Source: an uncultured Chthonomonas sp.
Lineage (GTDB): Bacteria; Armatimonadota; Chthonomonadetes; Chthonomonadales; Chthonomonadaceae
Assembly: GCA_903859705.1 (NCBI GenBank)
Contig: CAIONQ010000079.1
Location: forward strand, 1-64,000
Reading direction: 5' to 3'
Length of the DNA stretch: 64,000 nucleotides
Part shown: positions 36,675-48,300 of the stretch, in pieces
Layout: every line of letters begins with the position of its first letter
Position numbering within the stretch: the first letter of the stretch is position 1
Position numbers and translations under genes: made by a program
The notes under the pieces: model-generated
The model's input: only the letters and a program-made list of their open reading frames with translations
Database searches by the model: none
What the model was told of the DNA's origin: nothing

Positions 36675-39600
36675 CTATCGCTGATTACTTGCAGTTGAGT
36701 AGAACTGCGGCGCGATTGTTTCGTAGTAGAGATCGGTTGTGTTGGAGCGTGTGCTGGTCCAGAATACCCACAGCTTATCCAGATATGGATCCTTGAACGC
36801 AGCCACGGTACCTTCGCTTACGGCCTGATCGGTAGGAAGCGGGTTCTCCGCAACGGTTTCATCTCCGTTGGACTGTGTGGAGCTCATTTCATCTCCCCAC
36901 GCTACGGTGTAGACGAGATTACCGGAGCTTTGCACAGAGTTTGTAGCCGGGTTGTAGTACGAGTAGGAAATTCGTACTGTTCTGCCTTCTGCAATCTCCG
37001 TGAAGTAGATGCGGCCGCGTACCCAATCGACCTCGTACGGACCAAGGCTACCCGAGCCCACCAGTGCAACTGTTGGTGCCGCAAACAGCTGCTGATTGCC
37101 GTTTGCATCGGCGGCACCCAGAGCCATTGGCCGTGGGAGCTTCACCATCAAGCGCATCGACTTGTAGTAGATAGTTGACTTAACGGTTCCGCTCGGATCG
37201 TTCTTGCGATACAGAACCCACATACGATCCAGTTCCGGAGCAGACGACGGCGAGTTGAACACCACCTGCGGGAAGTGCAGGTTGTAGCGCGGGTTTGGCC
37301 CTCTATCCAGCACGACCACGGGGGTGGTATTGCTGCCAGGAGAGTCTACAGCCGGGCGTGGTGCAAACACCGGATCATTTGCCCACGAGGACACTGCAAG
37401 AGTTGGCCGATAGATGTTGGTATCGTCTCTCGAAGATGAGAAACGCATGACATATGGCTGATAGCTTGCAAGCACCGTATCGTTGATAAGTGGTGCTACC
37501 TGCGGGAAGGTGACCGTACCAGAGCGCGTATCGACCACTACTTGTCCACCGCTGAGCCCGTTGGCTGCCGGTGTTACTACACCGGTATCATCCATGCTGA
37601 GCGCTTCGTAAGTGATAAGGCCAGATGCCGGATCAAACTTACCGATCTGTGGGCTGGCAACGTTTGTACTTGTTACCGCTTTACTCACCGGATCCAGAAC
37701 AAACTGGCGGTTGAGATGCGAGTACGTTCCGGACGTGCCCTTGATGTAATCGATAGAGATGGAGCCGATGGTATCACTTGGAAGTAGCGTTCCGTTTACG
37801 CCGTTACCGATCTGCCAGAAGGCATCTCGGGAAGCGAAGGTATTCGATGTACCGACGCGGGAGAGAACTTCCTGAGTTACATATGGGAATGGCTGCAGGC
37901 TCAAGGCACCGAGTGTGCCTCCAGTACCGCCAGTGCCGCTTCGGTTAATTACGTAGCGTGAGTAGAGAATCTCAGGACGCTTGCGGCCAGCAAGTGTGCC
38001 TGTGAATGCTACATCGATGCAGTCGTAAGTTTGACCGAACTGAACTACGTGCCTGTAAACCGGTGCCGCATCGCTTTGCGATGTGAGGGAGCCAGGCAGC
38101 GGAAGCTGCGTATCGGTACCCCACGGATTGGCGGTGAAGGCCTGATTCAGGTTTGTTGACGAGGCAACGTTGTAGTACAGCTGAGTGTTGCTGCCCGAAC
38201 CGGCATGCCAGAACAGGAACAGGAACTTCTGCGCCGGGAAGCCGTTACGTGCAGGAAGCTTCACCAGGAGTGGCTTAGGAGCGCGCTTGGCCAGAGACGG
38301 ATCGTTCATTAAAGAGAACGTTGGTCCCTGTGGTGCGCCTGCGATACCACCAGAGGTGCCGACTGGCTGCCAGAACGTTCTGGTATCTGTAACGGCAACC
38401 AGGTTGCTGTTTGTGCCGGTATTGGTTTTATCTACCGAACCCTGCCAGAACAGATAAGCTTCCTTATCATTTGCGTTTGGCAACCCGTACCCACCAGAGA
38501 GATCAAGTGAGGGCGCCACTGCCGGGCTGGTGAGGCGCATTGTTTGCGCCTGGACATCACCGGTAAGGAATGGCGGCTTGAATAGCCCGATAGTTGCGTT
38601 GTTCTGATCTGTTGTAGTAGATGGGAACAGGTACTGCGTTGTTGCCGGCGTGCCTGGCCCGCTTGTTCCGTAACCGATGAACGTGGTTGGATTAGTCCAC
38701 CAGGTTGCATTTGGTCCAGAGTTGGCGAAGTTAAAGTCGCCAGAGAATGCAGGATACGTGCTTGCATCGAATGTGTATGGTGCAGCGAGCGAGCTTGCTG
38801 CCAGGGTCCATTGCGCATTCGCTGCTGGCGTGTTGGACGCCGAGCGGTTGGTTGACCAGTACATCCACATTTGGCGTGGATCCAGGTTGGCTGCTACGGT
38901 ACCAGGCGCCATCCACACTGCGGGCAGTGTATTGGCTCCGCTGTATCCGCCAGGAACCGGCAGATCTACCTGCGGCAGCGTGCCTGTGGTCCAGCCCTGT
39001 GTTAGCCTGGATTCACGAACGGCTGCCTTCAGTCTGAAGGTAGGATCCGTGTGCGTTTCCAGTAGTGAGCCGCTTGCGGTGATATTGAGCATGTTGTCGT
39101 TATCAACGCCAGAGGTGTAGCCGGCAGAGGCTGCCAGCCATTCTCGCCACTGCGCCGGAGTATTGTCTTCGAAGATGTTGACATCTGCCGAGTAGGTGCC
39201 GACCGGCGTACCTACCGGAATAGCCAGCCCTATCTTTGGAGATGTAAAAACGCTCACCGTTTGAGGGCCAGAAGCCGATGCGAGCGAAGTAAGTATCTCC
39301 GGTGCATCGTGTGGCTTATCCGGCACTGTAAGCTGATGACCTACCGGATCGCCAGGACGCGGCTTGCTTACAACAGGCTGCGGCTGTACACCATCTGCCC
39401 AACCGACTACGCCGAGGTTCAGCGCGTTAGTTGAGATGAGTGACTTGTTTAGATTGTTAACCGTTACAATATCGTTGCCATATACATATGGGTTGACGAT
39501 TGGCCACATCGATCGCTCGATGAGGTACGGGTTGGACACCGATGGATTGTTGTTGAGACTGATGTGATCCAGCGTGCTTACGATACCGATGTTGCCTACG

Positions 39601-42600
39601 CCAGCGCCCGTGCCAAATGCCGCTGCAACCAGCGGAGATACGGACAGGTTGTTGACCTGATCGCTGTTGAGACGCAGTGCAACGGACTGTGTGGCAGTTG
39701 GCACCGCAGTTGCAGAGTGAGCGTATGCAGATATTGCTGCGCCGTTGACACCAACTAGTTTGGCAACGCGAGGGTTAACCAGGTTGATGTTGCTATCCGA
39801 GATGACAGTGAATGGCCGGAAGAACTGACCAAGGGTGTTGCTATCCGGATCGTCCCATGGGGCGGGCGTATTAATTGCGCCAGCCAGCAACGGGGCATCT
39901 TTAGAGCCGGTTGGTGAGAACGGAATTCGGAATGCACCTGCAGTGAAATCCGAATAACCGGTACCGTGCGGCAGTTTACCCACATCAACCGTTGTTTCCA
40001 AAACGCGCATTCGCACACTGGGAGCTACCGTAAGCCCCATATCAAAATCACGATGGGCTTCCTGGCTGGTTGCAATGGCATTAGAGCCGTTGCGGCCAAG
40101 CAGCAACTGAAGGCGAGCCGTACCGATGTTCGTTACCGATGTGGTGGACGTGTTCGGCGGGATAACCCTGATCTGCATCTGCGAAGTGTAGCCGGCAGCC
40201 GGGAAGGCGAGAGCATCGCCCGGGTTCACCGGATCGCCAGTGGTGGTCTGGATTGGCCCAAGAACCGGATCGTTGGTGGCGCTGAGGTTGCCGCCACGGA
40301 TAAGCCCACTGATTCCCACATAACCCTGACCGAAGTTGAAGGAGCTTCCATCCGGCAGTAAGCCACTGGTGTAACCGCGGTTTACATTAGCAGGCTGGTA
40401 CTTGGGTACCTGAACCTTCATCTGGATGGCTGAGGGCTGGATTTTACGAGAACGGATGACATCCGTATCGGGATCCGGGTTCAGCGTTGGATTCTTATCG
40501 TGGAAGATAGGCGGAGCCAGCGTAATTGTTGAGTGAATGGCATCCTGACCGCTACCGTTGGTGATGGTAAGGGCGTTGTCGTTCAAACTCGGGTAATCCG
40601 TTGTCTCCAGATTATTGTTTGGTAGCTGTTCCCACGGTAGCGGGTTCATTACCGAGCTTGGGCCACCATACCAGTGCGGTGGCTGCGTTACTACCTGAAC
40701 CTTGAGCCCACCATTGGAGCCGTTGTAACGGCTGATGGCAGATCTATCGGTAAGGAAGATCGCATTCACTGGTTTGCGAGATCCGTTGATCGCCTGGTAG
40801 GTTGCTGCAGATCCATCGGACAGTAGGCCGAGGGGAGCAAACACATCCTTAATAGGAGACAAGGAGCTTGCAGCTACATTGCCTGTAACCGACTGGCGGT
40901 TGCCATTGCCAAGAATTTCCCCGATGCTGGATGGGGAGCGATTAACGCTGCCAACCCAGCCGATAATGTTGTGGTTATTGGTACCGGTAAGATCGATGCT
41001 GCCATCACCCGTGTAGCTTCGTACCGTAAGGCCAATCGGGTTGGTTATACCGATATTGCGGCTGGCGGTAAGGCGGGATGGGTTTGCGATTGGCACCCCT
41101 CCGCCCGGAAGCGATGGTGTAAGATCGAAACCAGACCAGTTTGTTTGCCCTGCACTCAGGAAGTTGGAGTAGTTTGTGGTATCCAGGTTGCTTCCGTTGT
41201 TGTTATAGGCTTGCTCGATGGATGCCTGAGCGGTAACTTTGTATCCTGCTGTGCCTGGCGCAAATGGTGAGCGTGTGCTTGGGTTAATAAGCACTCGCAC
41301 CTTGGCAACCCACGGATATACGCTATCGGTTGGGCCAGTTAGCGTTTTCATGACTCCATCATCGGAACCAAGCCCGTAGATCTTCAGGTTATTGTGCTCG
41401 CCACCTGTTAGGCCGTTGTCATCAGGCCAGCCTGCCGGTGATGCTACACCGCCGGGATAGTAGCTTGAAACCCTGAGGCTTCCGCTGGCAGGAATGGTAA
41501 TTGGTGCTGCGTTAGGCTGCGTTAGTGTGAACACCACATTGATAGTGGGTGCACCATTGCCAAAGACCTTCTTAGTATTATCCTGTGGATGCGCATGGTA
41601 GATGCCAGCCGCAGAGATATACAGATAGTCTCCCCAGTCTGCTGCGTAGATATCACCGGTTACATTCGATGTTGCAGGGTTTGCAGTGTGCGAATATGCA
41701 TTGCCGGATTCATCTCGCAGGGGCGTTTCTCGGACGCTTGGCGGGCCAGGTGCCGGCGGGTTGGCGGTTGGGCCAAGCGATATTGCGTTAAAATCTGCCC
41801 GTGTGTACAGGTTAACGGTACGGAGATCAATACTCAGGCTGCCAACGCCGGCCCGTGCCTGCGGGGGCTCGCCAGTACCTAGTGTGCTGCCATCCTGGTT
41901 AGGACCGGTACCTACGCCATATGCTCGGAGCTGACCATCTTCGCTGCCGGAGAAGAGCATTCCGTTCGCGAGAACCAGGTTTGCATCGCGGCCAAGTGCA
42001 GAATCAAACTGTGACCAGATGACGGACAACGTTGGTACGCCGCTGATGGTTTCAGGGTTGGCTCGTAGGCCCCACAGCGCGCCGGCGCTATCGCCGAACA
42101 CAATGGCTGGTTGGGAAACCCCGATGTTGCCATCGATGCTGTAATCATATTGCGTTTGCAGTTGCGTGATGATTGGCGCGCTGGTGGTCATGGAACCGGT
42201 GATGGAGCCACCCGTTGCACGCAGAGTGGTTGTTCCTACCCCGGTAGCCGCTGCATCGAGCATAAGTACAGACGCAGTGACCTTATCCAGAACATACACC
42301 TGATCTCGACTGGAGCCTGGCAGGTTGGCCTGGGTTATGGCGAGTGGCGTCATTGCACCGAAATCGAAGGTGCTGGTATCGTTTGGATCGCTCGGGTATG
42401 GTGCGTTGGATGTAAACGGATAGATCCAGCTCGGCGCATTGGCTGCCGAGAGGGAAACCTCTGGAAGGCAATAGACGCGCCCGGCTGCTGTGAAGTAAAC
42501 ATACTTCGAACCACCGGTTGCACTGAATATTGTTAAGCCACTGATATCCGACAGGCCCTGTGAGGTAACCAGGGGATTGGCGCCGTTAGCCGGATACTGC

Positions 42601-45221
42601 CAGTTGTTGCGAGCCGCGTTATTCCAGTTTGCGTGCTGGCTACCATTGACGTTCGGGATACCGATGCTATCTCTGATGGGATTGATGGCATATACGTAGC
42701 CATCCAATGCCGGCAGAATGAATGGATCCCCTGCAAGGTTGTTGTTTACATAGTTCGGATCGTAGGCAGGCGTTTGGGCAAAGCCCTGCTTGCCTGTATC
42801 ATCCAGAATGGTGTTTACGCCGGATCTGCCCAGGAAGTGGTAAGCATCTGCGCCGAAGTGCGGATACGTCCATATACGCTGGGTGGTACCGGGCAGTGGT
42901 GTTGCACCAGAGATAGGTGAGTAATCACCACGGCCACCAGCATCAAATGCGTAAACTCGGCCATCGTTGCTCGGAACGATGAGCATCTGCGGACCGGTGG
43001 AATTTCCGGGATCATCGATCAACAGGGGGCTGGCTGTAATGCCGCCCATACCTGAGATGTTGGATCGGTTTGCGGAAATGTTCCAGAAGCCTGGCAGTGA
43101 CGGATCCTGACTTACTTCCCCATCATAGTAGTGATCGGCGCCAATAACCTGATCTGGCACTGCTGCCGCACCGAACGACGTAACCGGGTAGGTACCGGGA
43201 TCATATTTCAAACCAAATGCTGTGGCTGCCGCCGACGCATTTTTGTAGTTTGGATCGTGATACTGGTAGTAAGCTGCTGCAAACTGAGCGTTTGTATTGT
43301 CGTCTGCTACCTGTATTGGGCGATACGAAGGATATACCCAGTAAAGATCGGTAGTGAGCTTGGTTCTATCGCCAACGGGATCAAATGCATAGATTCGCCC
43401 ATTCGACAGCCCCGAAGATGACGTAACGAAGTACACCATGGGGCGTACTGCACCATCGCGGCACCTGACGTTGGCAATGAGTGGAGATGCTACGCTAACG
43501 TTGCTGCCATCAATCAGTAGATTGTTTGTATCTGGCAGGCCCACATACCGCCATCGCACTTTATCAATGGATGTTATCTGAACACCACCCAGTAGGGCAT
43601 CGCCATTCTGATTATCCAGGCAATAGAACACGGGTACTGTTTTGGTTGCAGTTACATCCGGTATGAGCGGATTGTAGTTTGGATTTGGAGTATTTGCCGG
43701 GTTGGGAGGTGATGGCAAGTACTGATTGGGATCTACGGGCAGGTTTGGATCCTGCGGGACAAATACAGATGTATCTGGAATGGTTTCTTCGCGAGCGAAG
43801 TAGATAAGCGGCAGTTTCTCCGTTGTTGCAATGTTGGAGTTGAATGCGTTGTTAAGCTTTGAAGTGGCAGCAACAGGGGCGAGAATTTGACCGGTGGCAC
43901 CAATAGTGCCAAGACCAAGGCCGCCAGAAGTGCTGTTGCTTATTGGCCGAAACCGTACTGCATCTGCTGTTACAAGCGGAGTAGCATCGTAGTTCTGCGG
44001 ATTGCCGCTACCCGGGTTTACATCATCTGGCGTGAGCGTATAGATGGTTACTACCAACTGGTCGCCAGGAGTGCCATCGTATGGGAAGGCTGCCTCGGTT
44101 TGCCCGGGTGCCGCGAGTTTAAACCATCCGCCCGCCTGCATGTTAACCATGTATACGCGGCTATTACTTAACAACGTAAGCCAACCAGAGAAAGAACCGG
44201 AAGGCGTTACTGTATTGTGCAGGCCATCTACAGCAGAAGTACCCCAGCTAACGCGCACAAACGCGCGGGAAACGCTGGGATGGTAGGTGCCGTTGATGAG
44301 CGTGCCGCTACCGGGCATATGTACATCAACGGCATAGTTACCAGCTGCTGCGTTGTACGCGCCCATCGAATAGATGGCCTTAAGCTGCGTAATCTGGAGG
44401 CGTGCATTGATCTGCTGTACGGTTTCCTGAGCGCCGCCAGGGAGTGCTGCAAGTTCTGCATCCGTTGCGGGGCTGGTAGAACCATCCGATCGCGTAACTA
44501 CAAAATCGCTATGCACTGCGGGCGTATAGGCATAGTCCTGATTCCAGGGATAGTCTGAACTTGAGTTTACCGAGTATCCGCCATAGGCAGAGCGGTAATC
44601 AATATCGTTACCGAATGCATCGGTTGCACCAGGAAGTATATCCGGAAGCTGCCACTGAAGGCCAGCCACAATCGGCCCGTAGGTCATGTGTGGCATCTGC
44701 TGCGGATCGTAGGTTCCCTGGGCACCCGTTAGAATTGGCAAGAACCTGGTTTTTTTGTTGAAGGCATCTTGAAATTGCGTGCCGCCCGGGTACAGCGGAT
44801 CATCGTTGGGCGAGAAGCTATAGTTCAGGCCCGTACCGACTGCCGGCCGCGTTGCATTATCGACAATGATTTGCCCCGGCGTTGTGCTGGGATTGGTTGT
44901 TAGATCCGAGGTGCGTGGGAACACCCATCGCGGAACAGCAAGCCCCGGGTTGTTGTTAAAAACGGAATCAATACTGGGTGGGCCGCCAACGGGATCTGTG
45001 ATCAGATATCCATTATATCCCGGACGAAACGCGTTGATGTTGACGCCGGAAGGAGAGCCAGTGACGGCTACCGTAGCTATTCCGCCACGATCCCCTACCC
45101 AGTCGATTGTATCGAATACCGGAAGCTGTGCATGCGCGCGCCCCGCCACTGCCATAAGCAGAGCGGCCGCGAGCGTTCTCCAGCCGGATTTTCGCCACAA
45201 TTGAGCAGTCATATGCCGCAT
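36675..45221 (-). CDS. giant secreted multi-propeller protein, last gene of the type IV pilus array
   Basis: A 2848-residue exported protein (signal TLAAALLMAVAGRAHAQ), Asn/Thr/Ser/Pro-rich and nearly free of cysteine. The first 500 residues contain a beta-rich domain (AGNYAVDVHMPGSG, SRAFVRVSWG) of the kind found as a golvesin/xanthan-lyase-like module. About residues 600-1110 hold PQQ-like propeller strands (DGRVYAFDAGG near 754, DGYVYAINP near 844, DGQLRAYGVG near 1097). The middle is Ig/cohesin-like beta. The C-terminal 750 residues repeat a W-x-(F/Y)-W-x-S-x-R...LYY strand pattern reminiscent of sialidase-type propellers. ATG at 45221 with GAGG eight bases upstream is preferred over an in-frame start at 45389. 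Function is unknown. Its place after PilX- and PilY1-like genes suggests a pilus-tip or surface adhesin. Confidence 0.7.
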   Translation of the reverse strand: MRHMTAQLWRKSGWRTLAAALLMAVAGRAHAQLPVFDTIDWVGDRGGIATVAVTGSPSGVNINAFRPGYNGYLITDPVGGPPSIDSVFNNNPGLAVPRWVFPRTSDLTTNPSTTPGQIIVDNATRPAVGTGLNYSFSPNDDPLYPGGTQFQDAFNKKTRFLPILTGAQGTYDPQQMPHMTYGPIVAGLQWQLPDILPGATDAFGNDIDYRSAYGGYSVNSSSDYPWNQDYAYTPAVHSDFVVTRSDGSTSPATDAELAALPGGAQETVQQINARLQITQLKAIYSMGAYNAAAGNYAVDVHMPGSGTLINGTYHPSVSRAFVRVSWGTSAVDGLHNTVTPSGSFSGWLTLLSNSRVYMVNMQAGGWFKLAAPGQTEAAFPYDGTPGDQLVVTIYTLTPDDVNPGSGNPQNYDATPLVTADAVRFRPISNSTSGGLGLGTIGATGQILAPVAATSKLNNAFNSNIATTEKLPLIYFAREETIPDTSVFVPQDPNLPVDPNQYLPSPPNPANTPNPNYNPLIPDVTATKTVPVFYCLDNQNGDALLGGVQITSIDKVRWRYVGLPDTNNLLIDGSNVSVASPLIANVRCRDGAVRPMVYFVTSSSGLSNGRIYAFDPVGDRTKLTTDLYWVYPSYRPIQVADDNTNAQFAAAYYQYHDPNYKNASAAATAFGLKYDPGTYPVTSFGAAAVPDQVIGADHYYDGEVSQDPSLPGFWNISANRSNISGMGGITASPLLIDDPGNSTGPQMLIVPSNDGRVYAFDAGGRGDYSPISGATPLPGTTQRIWTYPHFGADAYHFLGRSGVNTILDDTGKQGFAQTPAYDPNYVNNNLAGDPFILPALDGYVYAINPIRDSIGIPNVNGSQHANWNNAARNNWQYPANGANPLVTSQGLSDISGLTIFSATGGSKYVYFTAAGRVYCLPEVSLSAANAPSWIYPFTSNAPYPSDPNDTSTFDFGAMTPLAITQANLPGSSRDQVYVLDKVTASVLMLDAAATGVGTTTLRATGGSITGSMTTSAPIITQLQTQYDYSIDGNIGVSQPAIVFGDSAGALWGLRANPETISGVPTLSVIWSQFDSALGRDANLVLANGMLFSGSEDGQLRAYGVGTGPNQDGSTLGTGEPPQARAGVGSLSIDLRTVNLYTRADFNAISLGPTANPPAPGPPSVRETPLRDESGNAYSHTANPATSNVTGDIYAADWGDYLYISAAGIYHAHPQDNTKKVFGNGAPTINVVFTLTQPNAAPITIPASGSLRVSSYYPGGVASPAGWPDDNGLTGGEHNNLKIYGLGSDDGVMKTLTGPTDSVYPWVAKVRVLINPSTRSPFAPGTAGYKVTAQASIEQAYNNNGSNLDTTNYSNFLSAGQTNWSGFDLTPSLPGGGVPIANPSRLTASRNIGITNPIGLTVRSYTGDGSIDLTGTNNHNIIGWVGSVNRSPSSIGEILGNGNRQSVTGNVAASSLSPIKDVFAPLGLLSDGSAATYQAINGSRKPVNAIFLTDRSAISRYNGSNGGLKVQVVTQPPHWYGGPSSVMNPLPWEQLPNNNLETTDYPSLNDNALTITNGSGQDAIHSTITLAPPIFHDKNPTLNPDPDTDVIRSRKIQPSAIQMKVQVPKYQPANVNRGYTSGLLPDGSSFNFGQGYVGISGLIRGGNLSATNDPVLGPIQTTTGDPVNPGDALAFPAAGYTSQMQIRVIPPNTSTTSVTNIGTARLQLLLGRNGSNAIATSQEAHRDFDMGLTVAPSVRMRVLETTVDVGKLPHGTGYSDFTAGAFRIPFSPTGSKDAPLLAGAINTPAPWDDPDSNTLGQFFRPFTVISDSNINLVNPRVAKLVGVNGAAISAYAHSATAVPTATQSVALRLNSDQVNNLSVSPLVAAAFGTGAGVGNIGIVSTLDHISLNNNPSVSNPYLIERSMWPIVNPYVYGNDIVTVNNLNKSLISTNALNLGVVGWADGVQPQPVVSKPRPGDPVGHQLTVPDKPHDAPEILTSLASASGPQTVSVFTSPKIGLAIPVGTPVGTYSADVNIFEDNTPAQWREWLAASAGYTSGVDNDNMLNITASGSLLETHTDPTFRLKAAVRESRLTQGWTTGTLPQVDLPVPGGYSGANTLPAVWMAPGTVAANLDPRQMWMYWSTNRSASNTPAANAQWTLAASSLAAPYTFDASTYPAFSGDFNFANSGPNATWWTNPTTFIGYGTSGPGTPATTQYLFPSTTTDQNNATIGLFKPPFLTGDVQAQTMRLTSPAVAPSLDLSGGYGLPNANDKEAYLFWQGSVDKTNTGTNSNLVAVTDTRTFWQPVGTSGGIAGAPQGPTFSLMNDPSLAKRAPKPLLVKLPARNGFPAQKFLFLFWHAGSGSNTQLYYNVASSTNLNQAFTANPWGTDTQLPLPGSLTSQSDAAPVYRHVVQFGQTYDCIDVAFTGTLAGRKRPEILYSRYVINRSGTGGTGGTLGALSLQPFPYVTQEVLSRVGTSNTFASRDAFWQIGNGVNGTLLPSDTIGSISIDYIKGTSGTYSHLNRQFVLDPVSKAVTSTNVASPQIGKFDPASGLITYEALSMDDTGVVTPAANGLSGGQVVVDTRSGTVTFPQVAPLINDTVLASYQPYVMRFSSSRDDTNIYRPTLAVSSWANDPVFAPRPAVDSPGSNTTPVVVLDRGPNPRYNLHFPQVVFNSPSSAPELDRMWVLYRKNDPSGTVKSTIYYKSMRLMVKLPRPMALGAADANGNQQLFAAPTVALVGSGSLGPYEVDWVRGRIYFTEIAEGRTVRISYSYYNPATNSVQSSGNLVYTVAWGDEMSSTQSNGDETVAENPLPTDQAVSEGTVAAFKDPYLDKLWVFWTSTRSNTTDLYYETIAPQFYSTASNQR

Positions 45222-45255
45222 AACGTTGTCCTCTTGTCCGTTCTCAATACGGGAA

Positions 45256-45303
45256 GCCCGCTTATCGCGGGCCCGGTTCTCTCCGCGCATTCTCTGCGCG
45301 GAG
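45256..45303 (-). other. tandem intercistronic hairpins between the two giant genes
   Basis: Two perfect hairpins stand side by side: CTCCGCGCA / TGCGCGGAG (45281-45303) and GCCCGC / GCGGGC (45256-45272). Neither is followed by a T-run on the minus strand, so they look like transcript-stabilising or attenuating structures, not terminators. Confidence 0.55.
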
Positions 45304-45315
45304 GGGAGATGCATC

Positions 45316-48300
45316 TTAATTGGGTCGCTCACTGAAGGTCGGCTGCTCCAATATGTAAGTGGAGGCACCGCCAGATGTGGGAGAGCCAATGGCTCTCTTA
45401 ATCGGAACTTGCAGTGGTACCGGCGATATGGTTTCTTTAGGTGTCATCCATACAATTGCCGAGGTAGCTGAGTTTGGCACCAGCATCTGCCCGGCATTTG
45501 CATACAGTCGAGCTGCAAGGGATGTATACCCGGACGGGTAGGCCGCCGTATTGTAGTACACATCGCCTCTAACTTCAACCACTTCACCTCGCACCTGGCT
45601 CGGTGCAGCGTTTAGCAGGTTCAAACCATTACCGAATGCCGCCACTATGTTATCGCTGCCTGTATAGCGGTTAGTGATAAGATAGTGCGGATAGAACATA
45701 TTTGTGGCCGGATAGTAATCCGAAGCGCCCAGGCGCTGAATGCTTGCACCCTGCAGTGGCCGGCCTGTCATCTTAAGGTAATCGGTAGCATACAGGGCCC
45801 AGACGACTATGAGCTCACCGCTCTTAACGCCTGGCACTACCGCCTGCTCCGGAGATGTTGTTTCATAGCATCCGTTGGCATCGCATATGAGAACTCTCAG
45901 CTGAGTGTTGCCCAGGGCATCCAGAGTTGAGAACTCGGTTGCATAGCTAATGCCATTTAACGGAACGTGTGTACCGGTGTTAGGGTTGAACAAACCCGTA
46001 TAGCGTGCTTGAAGTGTGCCATCGGCTACACCGGCAGCGCGGCGAAGGATCACGATGGAACTGCCGCTTGCATCTACTCCGGGAATTGTTGTACCGGTAA
46101 ACCCAGGATCTCCACCGCCCTGAGCAGCGTTATCGACTGCTGAGAGAATGAACAGACTGGATGTTCCCGGCCCAGTTGGAACTCCGAACTGGGTAACTGT
46201 TCGATATCTGTAGCTCTTGTTTTGTTCCGAGGTGGTTTTGGACACATAGATCAGCTGATGCAACATCGTTACCGATGGCTGACCAGGTGAGGTCATGACG
46301 ATCGGATTGCCGTTTGCATCGTATATGTCTACCAGTTCCAGAAGGCGGTTATTGCCACTATCTGCAATCAGGTAATGGTAAGAGTAGTAGTAGCCTGTGT
46401 AGCTATATACATTTCCTGTTACCGGACTTGTGAACGCGATTGCGTTGCTGCCGATGAGGGTGTAGGTTTGCACATCCATAGGGCTGTTGAGCGTAAATGG
46501 ATCCCCAGGGCGCAGGAAATGGAGACCATCAGAGAAGCTGTGTATCTCCCATATAACCACGCCGCCCTTATCGGTCATCATAACCCGGCTGTTGCCAGTA
46601 TCCGCAACCACATAGTTATTGAGGTTTGAATGCTGTGCCATAGCCGGGCGAGCCAGCGAGATTTTTGCGGAAGCTATATTGCCGTTGGCACCCAGTGCAC
46701 CACCTACTACAGTTTGAGTTTGCGTGGCATCCATGGTCCATACAGCATCACCCGCGTGGTTAACCTCTATAAGGCGGTTGTTATCCGTTATCAGGGTTAG
46801 CTGATTATCGAATGTAGTTATTCCACGTGGCCCGCTCACAACCACTACATCTGTAGTGCCGACTGGCGGATTGGTGATAGCTTGATCGATACCCTTGTTG
46901 GACACGGTATCCCACTGGACGGGTGCGGTTTTCAACCGCAACGTGCCATCGGACTTATAGAGCGATGCCTGGCTGCCATCTGATGGCATGCCTGAAAGAT
47001 CCAGGGCGGCGATGCTGCCATGCTGCGTACCGTAATACAGTGTATTGCCAATGACGGTTGGTCCACTTGCCGGCTGCACATCTGGCAGGGAAGGGATGAC
47101 CGGGGCATTGGGATCCACGGCACCAGTGCGGCGAGTGTGCATTGGCACAATCATCCACCACAGCACGTTATCCAGCAGGCCGTAGCCGTTTGCATTGTAC
47201 TGGAGGTCGCCAAGCGTTTGTCCGCCTTGCCTGACCAGGAAGGGCTCGGCGAGGTTAAAGGAATCGCCACTGGAACCCTGCTGGCAGTTAAAGATGGATA
47301 CGGTGCTTGTTGCGTAATCAACCGTGAAGTTGGTGCCCTCAGTAAGTGTAATAGTGCGTGCACGTTGACCCGGTACATAATGGACGATATCGATCTGCTC
47401 CAGGGTAACCGGCCGCGTGCGCTGCCCATTTGCCTGATTAGAAGACGTATCCTGCATTACGATGGGAGAACCATCCGTTTGCTTGGGGATAAACGTGAGC
47501 GATGGGTTCGATCGGTATGCCATCAGAACCGTGGCATCCCACTCGTTAACTGCACCACCGGTGCCGTACTGCATGTGTGCCCAGCTTGTTTGGTAGATCA
47601 CACCATTGCTGTATGCAGGCGTACCGATAGATTCGAGATCGGACACAATCATCTTCGGCACTGCATTGAAGGTGCCGTTGAATGTATCGCTGTTTATAAG
47701 GCGAGCAGGGAGCCCCTGGCTACCACTGTAGATGCCTTCATCTGGAACGGGGCCATTGGGGAAGAACATCCAACGAACCGCGGGACCTTCTGGCTTGCCC
47801 CCACCTGCGATGGTGGCGCTTGTATCTTGAAAATGGTTACGATATGCATACAAACGGTCGGCAGCAGGAGCATCGCCAACGTTTACATAGATGTTATCAT
47901 CCTGAGATAGTGCTGCGGAACCCGTAAAGAACAGTGGTGTAACGTTTGCATTGTTACCGTAAGGGTTTGCTACCCGGCTTACTCGGAACATGTTGCTTAC
48001 ATCACGGTTGACAATTGGGTTGGTAGCTGCAGATACCAGATCTTTCAATGGCAGAGAGGGCCAATCAACGGTATAGTCTGCAGAAAGCGTATCTCCCGGG
48101 TTAATTGGTGGGTTGACCACTACCAGGGTATCGTGCTGATTCTGAATGCCCGCTGGAAGATGTGAGACTATCTTAAAGCTATTGGCGGATGCGCCGTTTG
48201 GATCGTAAGTAAGATCCGTTGTAACCCCATTGCTTGTTCTGTGTACTCTTGGGAGCATTGTGCGCTGCCCTGCAAATGGCAACGATGGTGCGTACCACGG

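Noticed and set aside
47020-47910. 296-codon open frame on the plus strand opposite the PilY1-like gene
   Set aside because: It lies wholly antisense to a better-supported gene, has no ribosome site, and its product is Cys/Trp-rich with no domain-like pattern.
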